A DNA stretch of 64,000 nucleotides from Schistosoma mansoni (GCF_000237925.1 NC_031497.1:16170770-16234769), one strand, 5' to 3'; shown: positions 10,731-23,946, counted from the first letter of the stretch. Notes: generated from the sequence alone by a model not told the origin. Numbers and translations are program-made.

Positions 10731-11124
10731 GTTTGAGTGATCACATTGTTAACACTTTCTCCGTGTTTGTTGTTCAATGACATTGAAGTGTCACAAATTA
10801 GTTTACTGAAATCGAAATGCGTCACCTTACTGATCGCTTTCACTTCCGGTGGTCGTGTATTGACGAAAATCACTTATGTGTAATTCATCTGTTTTACTGT
10901 TCAATGTGTAGACATGTGTTTGCTCTAGTTTTGCTCCTAATAATCATGATTAAGTAATCTAAGGAATGAGATGATAACATATTGAACTAAACTTCCTATG
11001 GATTAGTTTCATGTGCTACTGTAATTGTGTCACAATTACTGAGTTGACATTAATGTTTGTGCATTTCAGAAGTGACCACAAGAAGGCATTAAATTGCTGT
11101 TGTAAACAATATTGTGGTGTTTCC

Positions 11125-12339
11125 CTTTGATAAATTTCCATTATGTTTTCTAACCTCTGTCGAATTCTGACTTTCTGGGTTCTTTTTTTTTCAATATTTT
11201 ATGTAATTTCATTATTTTGGGTATATCATGTATCAAATACGACTGACAATTTGAGGTTTAACTAAATGATAACGCGAAAAATACTTGCAATTGACTGACG
11301 CAGTATTCCTAATACCTTCGAGATACTTTTTAATTTTCTTAATGATCATTTTTTTGGAAAATCATATAAATCACTATAAGTACACTCCGCTCTAGAGTTT
11401 TATCGACTGACAATCGAATTCAATCGGCCAATATCTAAATTATCTGTAAGAACATTTTGTTTGGTTTTTAAGGTCCACGAACACTAATGAACGTTTGAAA
11501 GTGTAAAAGACGAAGAAAATTCATTGTTTTGTCATGAGTGAATGTCTTACTGCTTCATTTATGACAATTTCAGTTGTTAGATCGAGAAAAACTTTTAAAA
11601 GATTACTCACACAACTATATACATTATGTTTCCAGCTGTGTTTTACATGAAGACATCTTTAATCTACTCAAGTTTTGTGAATTTACTCTTAAATAGAAAT
11701 TGGTCTTTTTGCTGAATCATTTTTCATGGTTTAAATTATTGAAACGATTATATATTCCGAAACTGACAACAGATTGATGCTCGAATTGAAATCTATCAGC
11801 AACAAAGTACACTTAAAGGTGTTTAGATAACTAACATTCTGTATATTAAAAATTTGAGATATTTTAATAAGCCGCCAAACTTCAACTGAAAATGAAACTG
11901 CTCACATTAATTTTTGTTACACATGTAATCATCATGCCGTCACTTTATGTTCTCTTGAAAAGCTGATGACATTGTTATTGATAACGAAAATTCGTTGATT
12001 ATAAAATTGATACCAGGCTAAATAATGTACAATATCCGAAAAAGTCGTCTCTTAGCTATATTTGATGAATAGGATTAAAATGTTATACACGTTCTGATAA
12101 GATCAGCACTTCAAGGAACAGTGCAAAATCTGAACATCTATCTCGGACTTTACAATCATTATGAGCATTACTACTCAGTGTCTGATTCTTGCATTCCACT
12201 CCAACCAAAATATTATTCCAAATTTTCGATCAGTATCAAATTAACATATCAAAATTAATATTGGATTTAAAGTCTGAAGTGAATAAAAAGATAGTGTCAA
12301 ACGACAAGATGGAAATTTTCACGGCTTAAAATTACGGAC
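11125..12339. other. no gene seen
   Basis: AT-rich sequence between the duplicated unit and the right arm of the inverted repeat. No supported feature. Confidence 0.5.
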
Positions 12340-13085
12340 GTACGTGTGAAAGAAAACTGGGCCTCGTGATCGAGAGCAAGATAGAGAGTGAATCCATCTG
12401 TACCACTGTGAATAATTCTGAGACATGTCACTCAATCACTCCGATCACCAATCTTCGTTATTATTGAAACCCCAAACATGTGACCATACAATCCCTTTTA
12501 TTAGCACAGATACATTTCCTCTAAAAAACGAAGAAAGTTTTATTGATATTCCCTTCTTACTCATGCATCTTATCCTTCTGTTTATCAGTTAATGTCTGGT
12601 AGACTATTAGCTATTCAGATCCATCTGTTTACCAATTTATTTGAAAGTTCCAAACCGAAAAATCTCATTACTTTTTAAGTAAATGACATTGGTAGCACGA
12701 GTGTTTAACATGTACATCTAAAAGATAGGAAGATCATAATTTTTGAAATGTGGATTTGTCTGATGTGAATTGAATCAGTTTGATAAAAAGAAGCTAGATA
12801 ATTCGGTTGATAGGGGATGTTAGTTCTAGTTGGGTTCTGTAGATCAGCCACTTCACTGTTACAACGTTACAAGCAGATGGTTAAACAACTAAAATATTGT
12901 ACAGTTACTATATAACTTCTAATACTGGTTTTTCTCATCATAGTTCCATCGATGAAGAGATTGAAACTAAGGTACACAAATCATGAAAATCGGAGAATTT
13001 CTAGAAAATATGCCCTAAAGAATAATAATTGCAGGTTTCTTTAGATAAAACCCCCGGTCAACTGACTGGTTTTGGTGCTCTGTTC
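12340..13085 (-). repeat. right arm of the inverted repeat around gene B
   Basis: Reverse complement of the segments listed for the left arm, without the two LINE insertions, so it records their pre-insertion state. Its distal end (12970-13085) is PLE sequence. From 13086 to about 13800 I see nothing supportable. Confidence 0.75.
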
Positions 13086-16000
13086 GGAATGTATCGGCAT
13101 AAATTTTCACACTTCTGATTGACTACCTCACATTCAGTAATTCAGATTGATATGAGTCAGACTACCATTAAATTTAAAATCATTAAGTCTTAACAACAGG
13201 ATATTATAGTTCATTCAGGTAGTACGGAATGACATGATAAACATTTTTCGTAGTCGTTTAGATAGTTTTCCAATACACTTGTTGTGATAAACATATAAGA
13301 TTTCCAGCTTCAGATCACTCCTTCCTGGTTACAGCCTACATTTAAGAATCTTCAATTTAGTCAGTCTTTACTGTATCTTGTACTCTGCATATTGTTATTA
13401 TTTTATTGCATCATGTTACTAATATGAAGCATTAGGAATAACAGTAATATCAAAGTCGGTTGACGATCAACAAAACAATCTTTTTGAAGTGTTTATACAT
13501 CGCATATCAACAACTACGTTAGTACGTTCACCCCATGTCAAGTAGCTGTTTTTGAAATCGTGAAACTTAGGACCGAACTTTTGGTACACATGCCGCTAGA
13601 TGACTCACGATCTAATTTAATAATGAATTTTACACCAAGATCCACTAGCATCGATATGATATAGGGTGAAATAGATTGTATGTATAAGCATTTAATCGAC
13701 ATGCTTCATAAACTGGATTCATTTAAAGGTTAATCACTTGACATATCTTCATCAACGTATACTGATCATAAGTAGGGATTCAAGGCATTATCACCCCATG
13801 AGCTACTATAGTTTAGTGACGTGGTTCCTGTGGAACTTGAAAACATCAACAAAGCAACATCTGTTATCGATTTCATCTCTGGTGAAGTTACTAAGGGAAT
13901 GATCCCTCAAAATAACGTGATCATTCATAACATATCTGACAAAATCACGCTTAAAGCCGTGGGGAATTTGATACTGAAAACTGTCAACCTTTATAATAGT
14001 TCATGTCAATTTATTTGCCTTAATAAAAAGTACCAGACGTTGTCTTGCTTTATCTTATTTCGGTTGAATTGACATTTATTAGCTGAACAACTGAAGGAAC
14101 CCGAACGGTTAGTCTGAGCAGCTACGAAGTTTAGGAATATTCGTACGCTCTCAGATAAAACCACCAATCAAAGGCTTACGAAGAGCATACCTTAAACAAA
14201 AATAATGATGTAGAAATTACAACGAATCCCACAACCTCAGCAGCAAGACCTACTGGTGCGACTAAATTATCGCTTGTCAGCCAACACTCCGACTTACCAA
14301 AAAAATCCTAACTTGCTACTTAAGCCTGTAAAGACCTTAGATAGTGAATTTATATCTAGTGTAGACATAGATTTAATATTTCCCGATTTATCATTAGAAG
14401 CGCATACCCAAATGCCTATTTCTAACGTGAAATCTCTTCAAAACACTGTTAAAATTAAAAGGTCTATACAATTAGAGACGAAAGTATATAAAGAAGTGTC
14501 CGGTTCCAAAACTAGTACCAAAAATATTGTAAAAGCTCAACCAAACAAAATATACTCCTAGACGCTATGTTTGACCTTACTAATCGTAGGGGTAATTATA
14601 TGGACACACAGACAAGAACTGGTCGATCCGCCATTTCATCATCCCAGCTTAATCTACGAACAATTGGCGACTTGTCAAAACCCCACTTTCTAAATCAAAT
14701 GACGCACAGAACAGCCACCATGACCTTCGTGTTAGAAGGCCTAATATTTGACAGACTGCAAGAAACCAACGTGTTGCACGGTTACTTCAAAAGTTTTATG
14801 AACTGGATCTGCAAGACATAACTTTTGTTACCACTTCCTCGATAGACAAGATGGACTATTAGGTTACACACCATTAGATCAACCCCGACGAGCAAGTGAC
14901 TTTTCCAGTTGTCTGCCGAGTCAGTTTCAGCAAACAAGTCCACCTCATCAAAATAATTATTTTATTGACCTCTAGAAGTCCCTGGTACCTCTAGAAGTAC
15001 AGTTTGTTCAAGCTATAGCCCATATGATCAGTCATCCATACTAAATAATAGTCCAGTCAACTCTAAAATATGGAACATCGATAAAGACGTTCTCGGTTTT
15101 TAATCTCTATACTCTCTTTCTAAACTTACTATTTATCAATGCACGTTTACTTCTAAATAAAATTCAGGCCTTAAGTACCTTAGCTTTACTAGATAAACCT
15201 TTTTTCATACTTGTCACTGAAACATAGCGCTCTCCTCCAGTGTTTGGTTCAGAATTAAATATCCGGAACTACTATCGCTGTAACAGAGAAACTAAACATG
15301 AGGGTGGTTATCCTATAAATGCCTTGGACATTCTAAAAACCAATAAAGTTAAAGACAATGTCCTGAGTAGTTTACTTGAATCGGTTTGAATTCCAATCAA
15401 CATCGTGAATCAAAGTCTTCTACTGGGATGTGTATACAGAACCCCTGATAGTTCGGATAATGTGAATGATCTTATTATGAATGAATTCATGCATCCATCT
15501 GCTCTGAACTTCAATGCTAAGGCTATTACAGGAGATTTCAGCTAACCTCGAATAAACTAGAATATCGGTAGTTGTCATCCATTTAGCGATGAGTTCTCAT
15601 AGGAAGTTAACGTCACCATTGGTCACAGTGGTTCGGACCCCAGCAAGGCATGATAGTGTACTTGATCTAATATTTTATGGAGATATCATAATATCTACAA
15701 AAGTATAAAATGGATTTGAAAGCAATGACCATAAAATAGTGGTTGGTGCACTCCCTATTGGTCCCTCTTATAAGCAACCCCACACAGGACTATAGGCATG
15801 CTGACTGGGACCTCCTGCAATCTTTGGGATACCTTTTTCTCAAGTAATAATCTCGTGAATGTCATTAACACATTCTATCTGATCCCTAACTCTTGTCTTG
15901 ATCCCAACGCATCTCTTAAAATATACAAGTTCTGTAAACCTAACGAATTAATTATACCAGCTAAATATCGTAATAAATTAAGATGCCTAAAAAACGTTAT

Positions 16001-16330
16001 TGCAAGTTAAATGATTTCATGGCAGTTGCACAAATAACAATATTTCTTAATCAAATTAAAGAGAAGCAAAAGTTGAAAGCCATTGGTGAGAAGTTTTTAG
16101 CACTTAGTAATGGCTCAAAAGTACGTAACGTCATTCTCCTTTTCAATGAATGCTTTAAAACAACTCAAACGTTAATATACCATGCATCCTGTATAATGGT
16201 ACTTTATTAAATGACTCTAAAACCATTGCAAACCTTCTCGGTGGTATTTGTGTGAACAATAATGAATTCCTAAATGCTACTGTTTCAAAAGTCATGTATA
16301 CGACCAGTAACCCAAAGAAATCTATCTCCT

Positions 16331-18606
16331 TGTAGTGCCGCGATTCGTTAATCGTTCGTTTCGATAATCGATATAATTCTAATCCTAACGGCGCGTAAAA
16401 TCAGAAGACAAAGGATAGCATCAACTACAGTTTATTGTCGAATAACTCAGGTCAGAAAGTTAACAACACCTGAGCGAATAATAACGAGCGAGTGGACAGG
16501 CGAATAAGCGAAGGAAGCGAACGAGGCGGAAATGACATACAGTGGAGATGGCTGGGAAGCCAACTCGAGAGCGAAGCGAAAATAATGCGTATTGGAGATG
16601 GCTGGGAAGCCAACTCGATTTAAGCAAGCATTAATCAACATTTATAGTCGGACAAAAATGAGTGACAGACATATGATGAATAAGATACGAGTGTGCACAC
16701 ATATACGCTTATATAAAAAGTACTCAAGGTTAATAAGCAAATGATTAACAAGATCAAAAGATGACTCAATGTACAGGTGAATTGGCTTGGCCAGTAGCTA
16801 GAATAAAGTATATGGGCTTAACATATAAACTGATAATACATAGCCCCCTTGTAGAAAATAGCACATTTATAAAAAAATGTCTGTTTTCGAAAAATAACAC
16901 TGAAGCGGTATGTGGATAACGTCAAAATGTGGGAAAAAATTACAATACCTGATAAATTACAGTGTCATGTGAGGGGTGAGCGTATTATACGAAAGTGTCA
17001 TATGTATGTAAAAATGTACATGAATATCATCAAGATGCAGACAAAAATTAAAATGCTAGCATGTGATTATAAGTACATTAGTAAGCGTACAAAATAATTT
17101 AACATGCGTTTATGTCGTGACTGTCTGGATAATAAAGTAACAGGTTCATATGAGCGATTCGAAATATCGTGAAAATAGAGTAATGAATCGTTAATAGGTA
17201 TGACAGCGGAATAAATCGTGGAAATAAGTAATGTAGAATATAATAGAAATTGGTCTGTAGTGCCGATTGAACATGAGGATAAAGAACAGTAAAATATGAA
17301 TATGTTCTGATAAGCCGCGGTAGAGAAAATAGCGTCGATCAGCGATTAGTAGATTCGAATTCGCATACCTGTTCGTGTGTGGTAAAAATAATCGAGTCGT
17401 AGGATGATGACTGCATCAGCGGTTGATATTCATTGTTGTACTGCAATTGATAATGACAATAAAATGCGAAGTCAGTGTACGTTGTCGTGTGCGTCGAGTT
17501 ATCGTTAAATATGTATTAGTAGAATGACCAGAGGAACAGGATAGTGACTGCGGAGACGAGATATGCGGAGTCGTATTCCTTTATGGTCATGCAGCCTATC
17601 GTGGTTTGTGTAGTTAGAGGGATATGCGCTCAACCTCGTTTGTTACGAAACCGTATTAAGGCGTAATAAAAATACCAATACATATGATAATAAATGACAG
17701 CGAATGAGACTGACTTGAATGTGACGAACAAGAGTGAATCTTTGAGAGACCAGCTCTAAACCCTATGTTCTGGTGTACAGTGCAATGAGAATAGAATATT
17801 AATAGCAGTAATTGAATAGTGTTTATAGGTAATGGATGATGCAGCATTCAGTTATACGTGCGAATGAATAGATAATATGAACACAATCATTACTAATCGG
17901 CTGGTAATGCGGCGTCATACACGACGGTTGCTGCGTACCAATGAGATGAATGGACATTAGTTGCGTCGAGAACATAAGTTTCTACTATCGGGAGTATGAC
18001 TCCAAACTTATGTCTATGATAGAGTGTAATATTAAGCCGAAAATGACATGAAAAAAAATTGGAACGAACTCACTTGAATCAGGAAACTTTTACGTCATTG
18101 GATAATAAAAATAATCCAGTGAGTTTCGAATATCATAACGTGTAATGTCCATATAATTATAATTTGTTCGATTAGTGATTTGACTGCGTAAATGTCATAG
18201 TTTAATGTCAGTACGAACAAAAATAATAATTCCACGTTAGATGATGATATGACATTATTGTAATAATGAGCATATTATGATTATTCGAATCATAACGGAA
18301 TATGTCGTCGGCTGTTCCATTTTTGATTTGTGTTCGCTCGTTGCGGCCGCCAATTATGTAGTGAGTTCGTACGCAGAGGTTGTCGATTCTTGTCCGTGTT
18401 CGTTCGGCGAGGCATCCAATTCTGTTGCGTCGTGCTCGTTCGGCGAGGCCTCCAATTCTGTGGCGTCGTGCTCGTACGGCGAGGCCTCCAATTCTGTGGC
18501 GTCGTGCTCGTACGGCGAGGCCTCCAATTCTGTAGTGTCGCGATTCGTTAATCGTTCGTTTCGATAATCGATATAATTCTAATCCTAACGGCGCGTAAAA
18601 TCAGAA
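16331..18606. mobile_element. non-coding element with 76-bp direct terminal repeats, possible small LTR-type fossil
   Basis: Near-perfect 76-bp direct repeats (16331-16406 and 18531-18606, one mismatch) bound 2.1 kb of sequence inserted in the CR1-like LINE. The repeats begin TGTAGTG and contain an internal TG...CA boundary, as LTRs do, but they are much shorter than usual LTRs and no gag or pol similarity is seen between them. Inside are a duplicated 25-bp motif (around 16545 and 16591) and a 36-bp tandem array at the right end. It could be a non-autonomous LTR-type fossil, a rearranged solo LTR or an unrelated non-autonomous element. No target-site duplication was recognised. Confidence 0.5.
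18397..18540 (+). repeat. 36-bp tandem repeat, four units
   Basis: Four consecutive 36-bp units (18397, 18433, 18469 and 18505), GC-rich, each containing GGCGAGG and CCAATTCTGT. Because 36 is a multiple of three, one frame stays open and reads a 12-residue repeat, SCSYGEASNSVA. The last unit runs into the right 76-bp terminal repeat, whose first ten bases are the end of the unit. Protein coding is unsupported. Confidence 0.9.
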
Positions 18607-19940
18607 TGGATTTCTTAAAACTCGATATTGTATGACCTGTCACTTTGACTTCAGTAATTTAGTCTTTACTCAACGAAACTGAGGATATCTAGTATTAGTG
18701 CTCTACTTTGGCATTTCTGAAGCTAGTAACATGGTTAACTACCAGCTTATTATAGGTAGACTTTCATCTTTCGGGGTCAAAATCCTTCTGCTTGGTTGGT
18801 TGGATTCCTTCCTTAGCCGTCGACATCAAATAGTCAAAACCAACTCTTTATTGTCGGATGCTGTCCCGGTCAAAAGTGGTGTAATACAAGGTAGTGTTAC
18901 AGGCACTTTGCTCTTTTTAGTTTATATCAATGATATTTGCGATTGCTTTTGTATGCCTGGGCCTCTTCTATATCCATATAATCTTAAAAAGGTGTATTTA
19001 TTTTCTTCTCGTGAGCTGAACAATATGCGAAATTGCATCAGTATGGAGCTTAACAAGGTAGCGCAGTTGTGCTCAAAATGGCAGCTGAAGTTTAACAAAG
19101 ATAAATATCGATGGATGTGCTTCGGTAATATATCATTCAACTTAGATCTTACTATAAATGTTAAGGTATCATCTAAGTTACATACAGTAGTAGACTTGGG
19201 ACATAGGAACTTCTACGATTTGTCCTTTACAGAACAGGAATTGAAAAAGACCTACAAGTCTCACCGTCTTATGGGCTACATAATGCGTAACCTCTATAGC
19301 AACGAGTCATGTATTTTGATGTATAAAATATGTGTTCGACCGCTTCTAGAATACTACACGTTTATTCTTATTAACGTTAGTATAAAGGATAAATTAAGAT
19401 TGAAATCCGTTCACATGCTATTTACCTTTCTCATTCCTAATACCAGTTGTACCTTAAATGATAAGTCCAAATGTAGTAAACTTGGACTGGACCCTTAATG
19501 GAAGGGGCAACTCGAACTAAATTTAATCTATCTCTCCAAAATACTTAATACACCATCCTTTGAACCCAGTGAAGTAATTTTGTGAGCAGAAATTACTAGT
19601 TACGACATCCGTTACTCCTTGTTATTAGTGAAACATACATAGTCTAAATCATCTTTCTTTGTGAATTGCTCTACCAGTAAATTTTCCAGACTCTGGAATA
19701 ATATAACATAATCTATCAGTGAGATAAAATCGCTCTCATTCTTTGTTCACACTATTGATTCATACTTCTCCTCTGAAAATACATTAAATGTTCTTACAGA
19801 TGTAAGTGTATCTTAATCCACAAGTAAAAATCAATAAGTGTTTGTTAACTTAGAATCAAATATTATTCGTCACTTAAGAGGAAAACCAATCAACTAGATG
19901 TCGTTGCTACAATAACTCATATTGAGACTTACTTACTTCT

Positions 19941-19976
19941 CTGAAGAAGTGGCTTACACTGAGTCACGAAACGTCA
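19941..19976 (+). ncRNA. hammerhead-like motif near the 3' side of the LINE
   Basis: The motif reads CTGAAGA, then a five-pair helix formed by GTGGC and GTCAC around a 9-nt loop, then GAAACGTCAG. This is the order of a hammerhead core: CUGANGA, stem II, GAAA. One unpaired A precedes stem II, and stems I and III could not be established, so activity is doubtful. It may only be a conserved structural element of the retroelement tail. The rest of 19980-20690 shows no gene. Confidence 0.35.
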
Positions 19977-20902
19977 GAAAATCTAATTTTTCTACTCATT
20001 GGAATATTACAAATATATTATTCTTATTTATAACAATCTACCCAATGCTCAATTTATTTAAAATTATCAAATCAAACTTGGTAATGATACTTACTACAAT
20101 TTTGTTAATTTGCAGTGAATAACTACTTCAAATATTGTACCATTCAGATATTTTTGTGTCTCATTTGAGTTGGGTTGATTCATTACTAGTTCATATTACA
20201 AACAAAGTGTCACAAAAGTTCACTTACCATATAGAAAATTCATTTAATTGACTATTACCATCACGATTTAGAGATATAATTTAAAACTTATGATCTTACA
20301 GTTGAACAGTGACCAGTTATTCGTACTTTGAAAAACCACCTATCAAAACTGATTAGTTGTTAGTCTTGTCTTCCGGTACTGATAAAAGTGGTTTGTGGAC
20401 GGTGAGTAGAAACATTTTGGAGGCTTCTCAAGTGTTACATAAAGATTGAATGTGTAATGTAGGTGTAGGTTAACTTAGTTATATGATGGACAGGAAGCGA
20501 GATCACTAAGTGTTTAGTTAGTTCGCACTTGAATAAAGTAACCATAAATCCTCCATAATTTGATGTGTAATAAATGGGCTAAAATAGAGCTGTTAACAGT
20601 TTTAACTAGACCTTTGCTTCAACACCATGAGAGGTGCTCACGAGCCCGAATATACAAATCCCTAGAATATCTGCCAATATAAAATGCACTATTTCGAGAA
20701 TTCTTAGTTCGTACATGAATTCGAATACTTCTAATTATCACCTGAATAACGAACTATTAAAACGAAATCACAAATATTGGATATATCAGTAAATAACTCG
20801 AAGTTTCAAAACGTTTTAATAAAGAAACAGATCAATGTAAAACAACATTTGTTGAGGAGTGTATTACAGATCTATGCATTTTGCAGTTCATTTGAGAATA
20901 AT

Positions 20903-22511
20903 TTACGCCTTTTTACGTATTTGATCCAGAACAAATTTGTCAATTTTCTCATCTAGTATGGCCAAAACTTTTGTTTTGACTTGTTGATATGCTGGAGTCT
21001 TTTTAATTAATGCCAAATCTTTTTTATCTTGCTCTGATAGACCTGCATTACCTAGAAAACAAGTTTCAGTGCAGACAAACAAAGAAAAGAAACAAATAGA
21101 GATGAGCAAGCAAGTAGAATATTCACAACAGTCATTGTCAATAGTCAAATTCTGACAATGTCTAATCGATTGTGCTGAGGAGTAGGATTGGGTGCAGAGG
21201 AGTTTTGTGCTTCATTGAATGTGTATTCTGTGAGCTGGATGGTTCCATGTATAAAGAACGACTCATTGTTTTCTATGGACAGCAACATACCATTCGTATT
21301 TTACGTCAACAGTTCCACTTCTAATAGTTTCTATTTACTCGAAGCTCTACCGTTTTGAAGAATACATAAGAGTTTATACATAATACACTTATAATGTTTG
21401 TTATAGGAGCAGTGAGATTGCAAGTGAATATGTAACGTAGCGATGTGGTGAATCTGACTATTGTTTTGTTTTGTTGGGTTACTAAAAATTGACTTTTTTG
21501 TGACTTCACAATCAAAATACAACTTTCTAACTACGAACGAATAATGTATAATGTTTAGAAATATGATAGTGAGTAAACCTAACGTTTAGCGCCTGAATTT
21601 GCCTACATCTCACTAGTACGTCGTGAGTGTTTGATCACTTGAGAAATAAATCAAGCAGTTTTTAGTAGTATTCCATGTTCAGATACTGGAGAGCGGCAAT
21701 GCTCTACAGAGAATACCTGGTTGTCTCTAGAGGGAAAAATACTCATTGCATTTATCCTTCTTTCAGTACTCACTAAAAGTATGACTGAGAATTGTAGAGT
21801 TATCCAAGANNNNNNNNNNNNNNNNNNNNNNNNNNNNNNNNNNNNNNNNNNNNNNNNNNNNNNNNNNNNNNNNNNNNNNNNNNNNNNNNNNNNNNNNNNN
21901 NNNNNNNNNNNNNNNNNNNNNNNNNNNNNNNNNNNNNNNNNNNNNNNNNNNNNNNNNNNNNNNNNNNNNNNNNNNNNNNNNNNNNNNNNNNNNNNNNNNN
22001 NNNNNNNNNTAATCGCAAATGCATACATGTCAGTATGCTGCATCCACACAAGTATGATGGGGGAAATCAAAAGAAATATTACTTGCAAGACTCTTCCGCA
22101 TCCCCATACGGTCAGTTATCAACAAGGTTGAGAATGAAAATGTATTGATTTCCACTCACCTAACGGGTTTTGTGAGCAAATCACATCCAGGGTTATCAGG
22201 AAAATGACAAACAGATATTGGATCTGAAATGAAATGTGAATAGGGATAGGTTCTGTGAGAAATGTGGAAAGAAGATGAATTGTAATAGTGATGGATGGTG
22301 TAGTAATTTGTATATCTCCATAGTGAGATATTATTATGATGATGAAGTGACTTCGGGTGACAAGTGAATGAAATGGAAAATCTACAGACAGCATTTACAA
22401 GTATGAGAAGAAGAAGAAGAAGATTGTAAAGAAGTACATTCAAATCGTGTCAGTTATCAAGTTAGTTCCTCATTTCTACATACACATCACTATATGTGGA
22501 CTTACATGCAT
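20903..22511 (-). CDS. small secreted helical protein, family copy C
   Basis: Identical in predicted protein to copy B. Exon 1 coding 22511-22506 (Met-His), exon 2 22223-22160 (signal peptide), last exon to 20903 with the same alternative acceptors (exon starts 21051 or 21042). The differences between B and C that I noticed are in flanks and intron. Intron 2 contains the 200-N gap, whose true length should be 185 nt if it equals copy B. The two loci would produce the same protein, so they are gene-dosage copies unless one is an assembly duplicate. Confidence 0.73.
21810..22009. other. assembly gap (200 N)
   Basis: Exactly 200 N inside intron 2 of gene C. The matching stretch of copy B (9986-10170) is 185 nt. 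Confidence 0.97.
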
Positions 22512-22569
22512 TGTGTTTGTTGACTGGAATCGAGTTCTGTTACGACATGAAATTCTTTCTCCTTATATA
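22512..22569 (-). promoter_or_regulatory. TATA box and 5'UTR of copy C
   Basis: TATATAAGG at 22569-22561 (minus), the same distance from the ATG as in A and B. From 22964 to 23946 I see no gene. Confidence 0.65.
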
Positions 22570-23946
22570 GTTTGAGTGATCACATTGTTAACACTTTCTC
22601 CGTGTTTGTTGTTCAATGACATTGAAGTGTCACAAATTAGTTTACTGAAATCGAAATGCGTCACCTTACTGATCGCTTTCACTTCCGGTGGTCGTGTATT
22701 GACGAAAATCACTTATGTGTAATTCATCTGTTTTACTGTTCAATGTGTAGACATGTGTTTGCTCTAGTTTTGCTCCTAATAATCATGATTAAGTAATCTA
22801 AGGAATGAGATGATAACATATTGAACTAAACTTCCTATGGATTAGTTTCATGTGCTACTGTAATTGTGTCACAATTACTGAGTTGACATTAATGTTTGTG
22901 CATTTCAGAAGTGACCACAAGAAGGCATTAAATTGCTGTTGTAAACAATATTGTGGTGTTTCCTTGTGATACGTTTTATTCTATTTGCATTAATGTGTGA
23001 AATTTCAACCGTTAACTATTATGCAAGTTGTTGAACGTGATTTGCTTTTACCTTACTTTCTTTATATACAAATTATGTTACGTTCGTTTAGTATGGCAAT
23101 TGTTTATATTTTCAACGAAAGTTTAAGATTTTCAGGGGTATATTATAATTGATATTTACAAATAGATAAATGATTCGGTTATCTCTGTTTTGACTTGATG
23201 ATAGTTGCCAATGAATTCTTTTCCCTTATTCAAAATTAGGAATTTTAGTTTTAATTTGTAATGTGACACGCAGTCACTAGTACTTATCGTGAATCCGTAT
23301 TTCTTAATGTTCTGCATCAAACTATAAATGCGTAGCACTGCATTTCTAATATCGACTCTAAATTCCTCACGATACACATAAACATTTCGATGACTTCGAA
23401 ATATGTGTTTGAGTATTCATATTTATTCAAGAATGCATGTTAGCTTACCGACATGAACGAATTTATATGGTTATGCTTGTATCTTACAAAGTGAAAAACT
23501 TATAAAAGACGTCAACACTTTAATTTATGGACGAGCCAATCATATATAAGATAGCATGTTTTGAATTTCGGTGAGAAATTTATCCATTCATTTGGCTGAA
23601 TAGCGTTTTGGCATTTTAGCTGATATTAGTTCTTGATGAAAACCCTAAATCTACGTTCTAACCGTAACCATCAACTTCAAGTCACAATTCTAATTCCCCG
23701 CACTGGCTTTTAACCCTCATTTAGTCCTAGTTAGTAGATGAACATTCTGAAGGTCACTTTAGCGTTGCTCAAAAGTGGTCCGTAAATTATAGTTTCATCT
23801 CTTCTTCTAGTTGATATTTATCGGATATTGATGTTTGGTTTCAACAGTTATTGTTTCACTGAGCCCATGCGATAACAGACAGACGACAAGATTCATTACA
23901 TAAATATTACTGACAATCACATATCACACTGGTCGAATAAATAGTA

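Larger units (their letters stand above)
8874..11124. repeat. segmental duplication, copy 1 (gene B unit)
   Basis: This 2251-bp block matches 20698-22963 with only scattered single-base differences, for example near 8974, 9523 and 9591. The offset is 11824 bp before and 11839 bp after the N gap in the second copy. It includes gene B, its promoter, its 3' flank and about 450 bp beyond the promoter. The junctions are sharp on the right (after GTGTTTCC) and slightly ragged on the left. Confidence 0.93.
13821..19850 (+). mobile_element. CR1/Jockey-like LINE, long but decayed, interrupted
   Basis: Pieces appear in LINE order. ORF1-like stretches lie at 13821-14821 (NNVIIHNISDKITLKAVGNL). Endonuclease-like pieces lie at about 15130-16000 (LLGCVYRTPDSSDNVNDLI, KAITGDFS). 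RT begins again at 18607: VKSGVIQGSVTGTLLFLVYI is motif 4/5-like, and WQLKFNKDKYRWMCFGN and the C-terminal CVRPLLEYYTFI follow. Many stops and frameshifts show an old copy. The N-terminal RT part is missing where the 2.3-kb insertion at 16331-18606 sits, so insertion came with a deletion or replaced sequence. The FADD catalytic box is not intact. The LINE 3' end is not sharply defined. Confidence 0.8.
20698..22963. repeat. segmental duplication, copy 2 (gene C unit)
   Basis: Near-identical partner of 8874-11124. It contains gene C and a 200-N gap (21810-22009). The flanks differ completely from those of copy 1, so the unit moved or was duplicated without the inverted-repeat arms that surround gene B. 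Confidence 0.93.
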
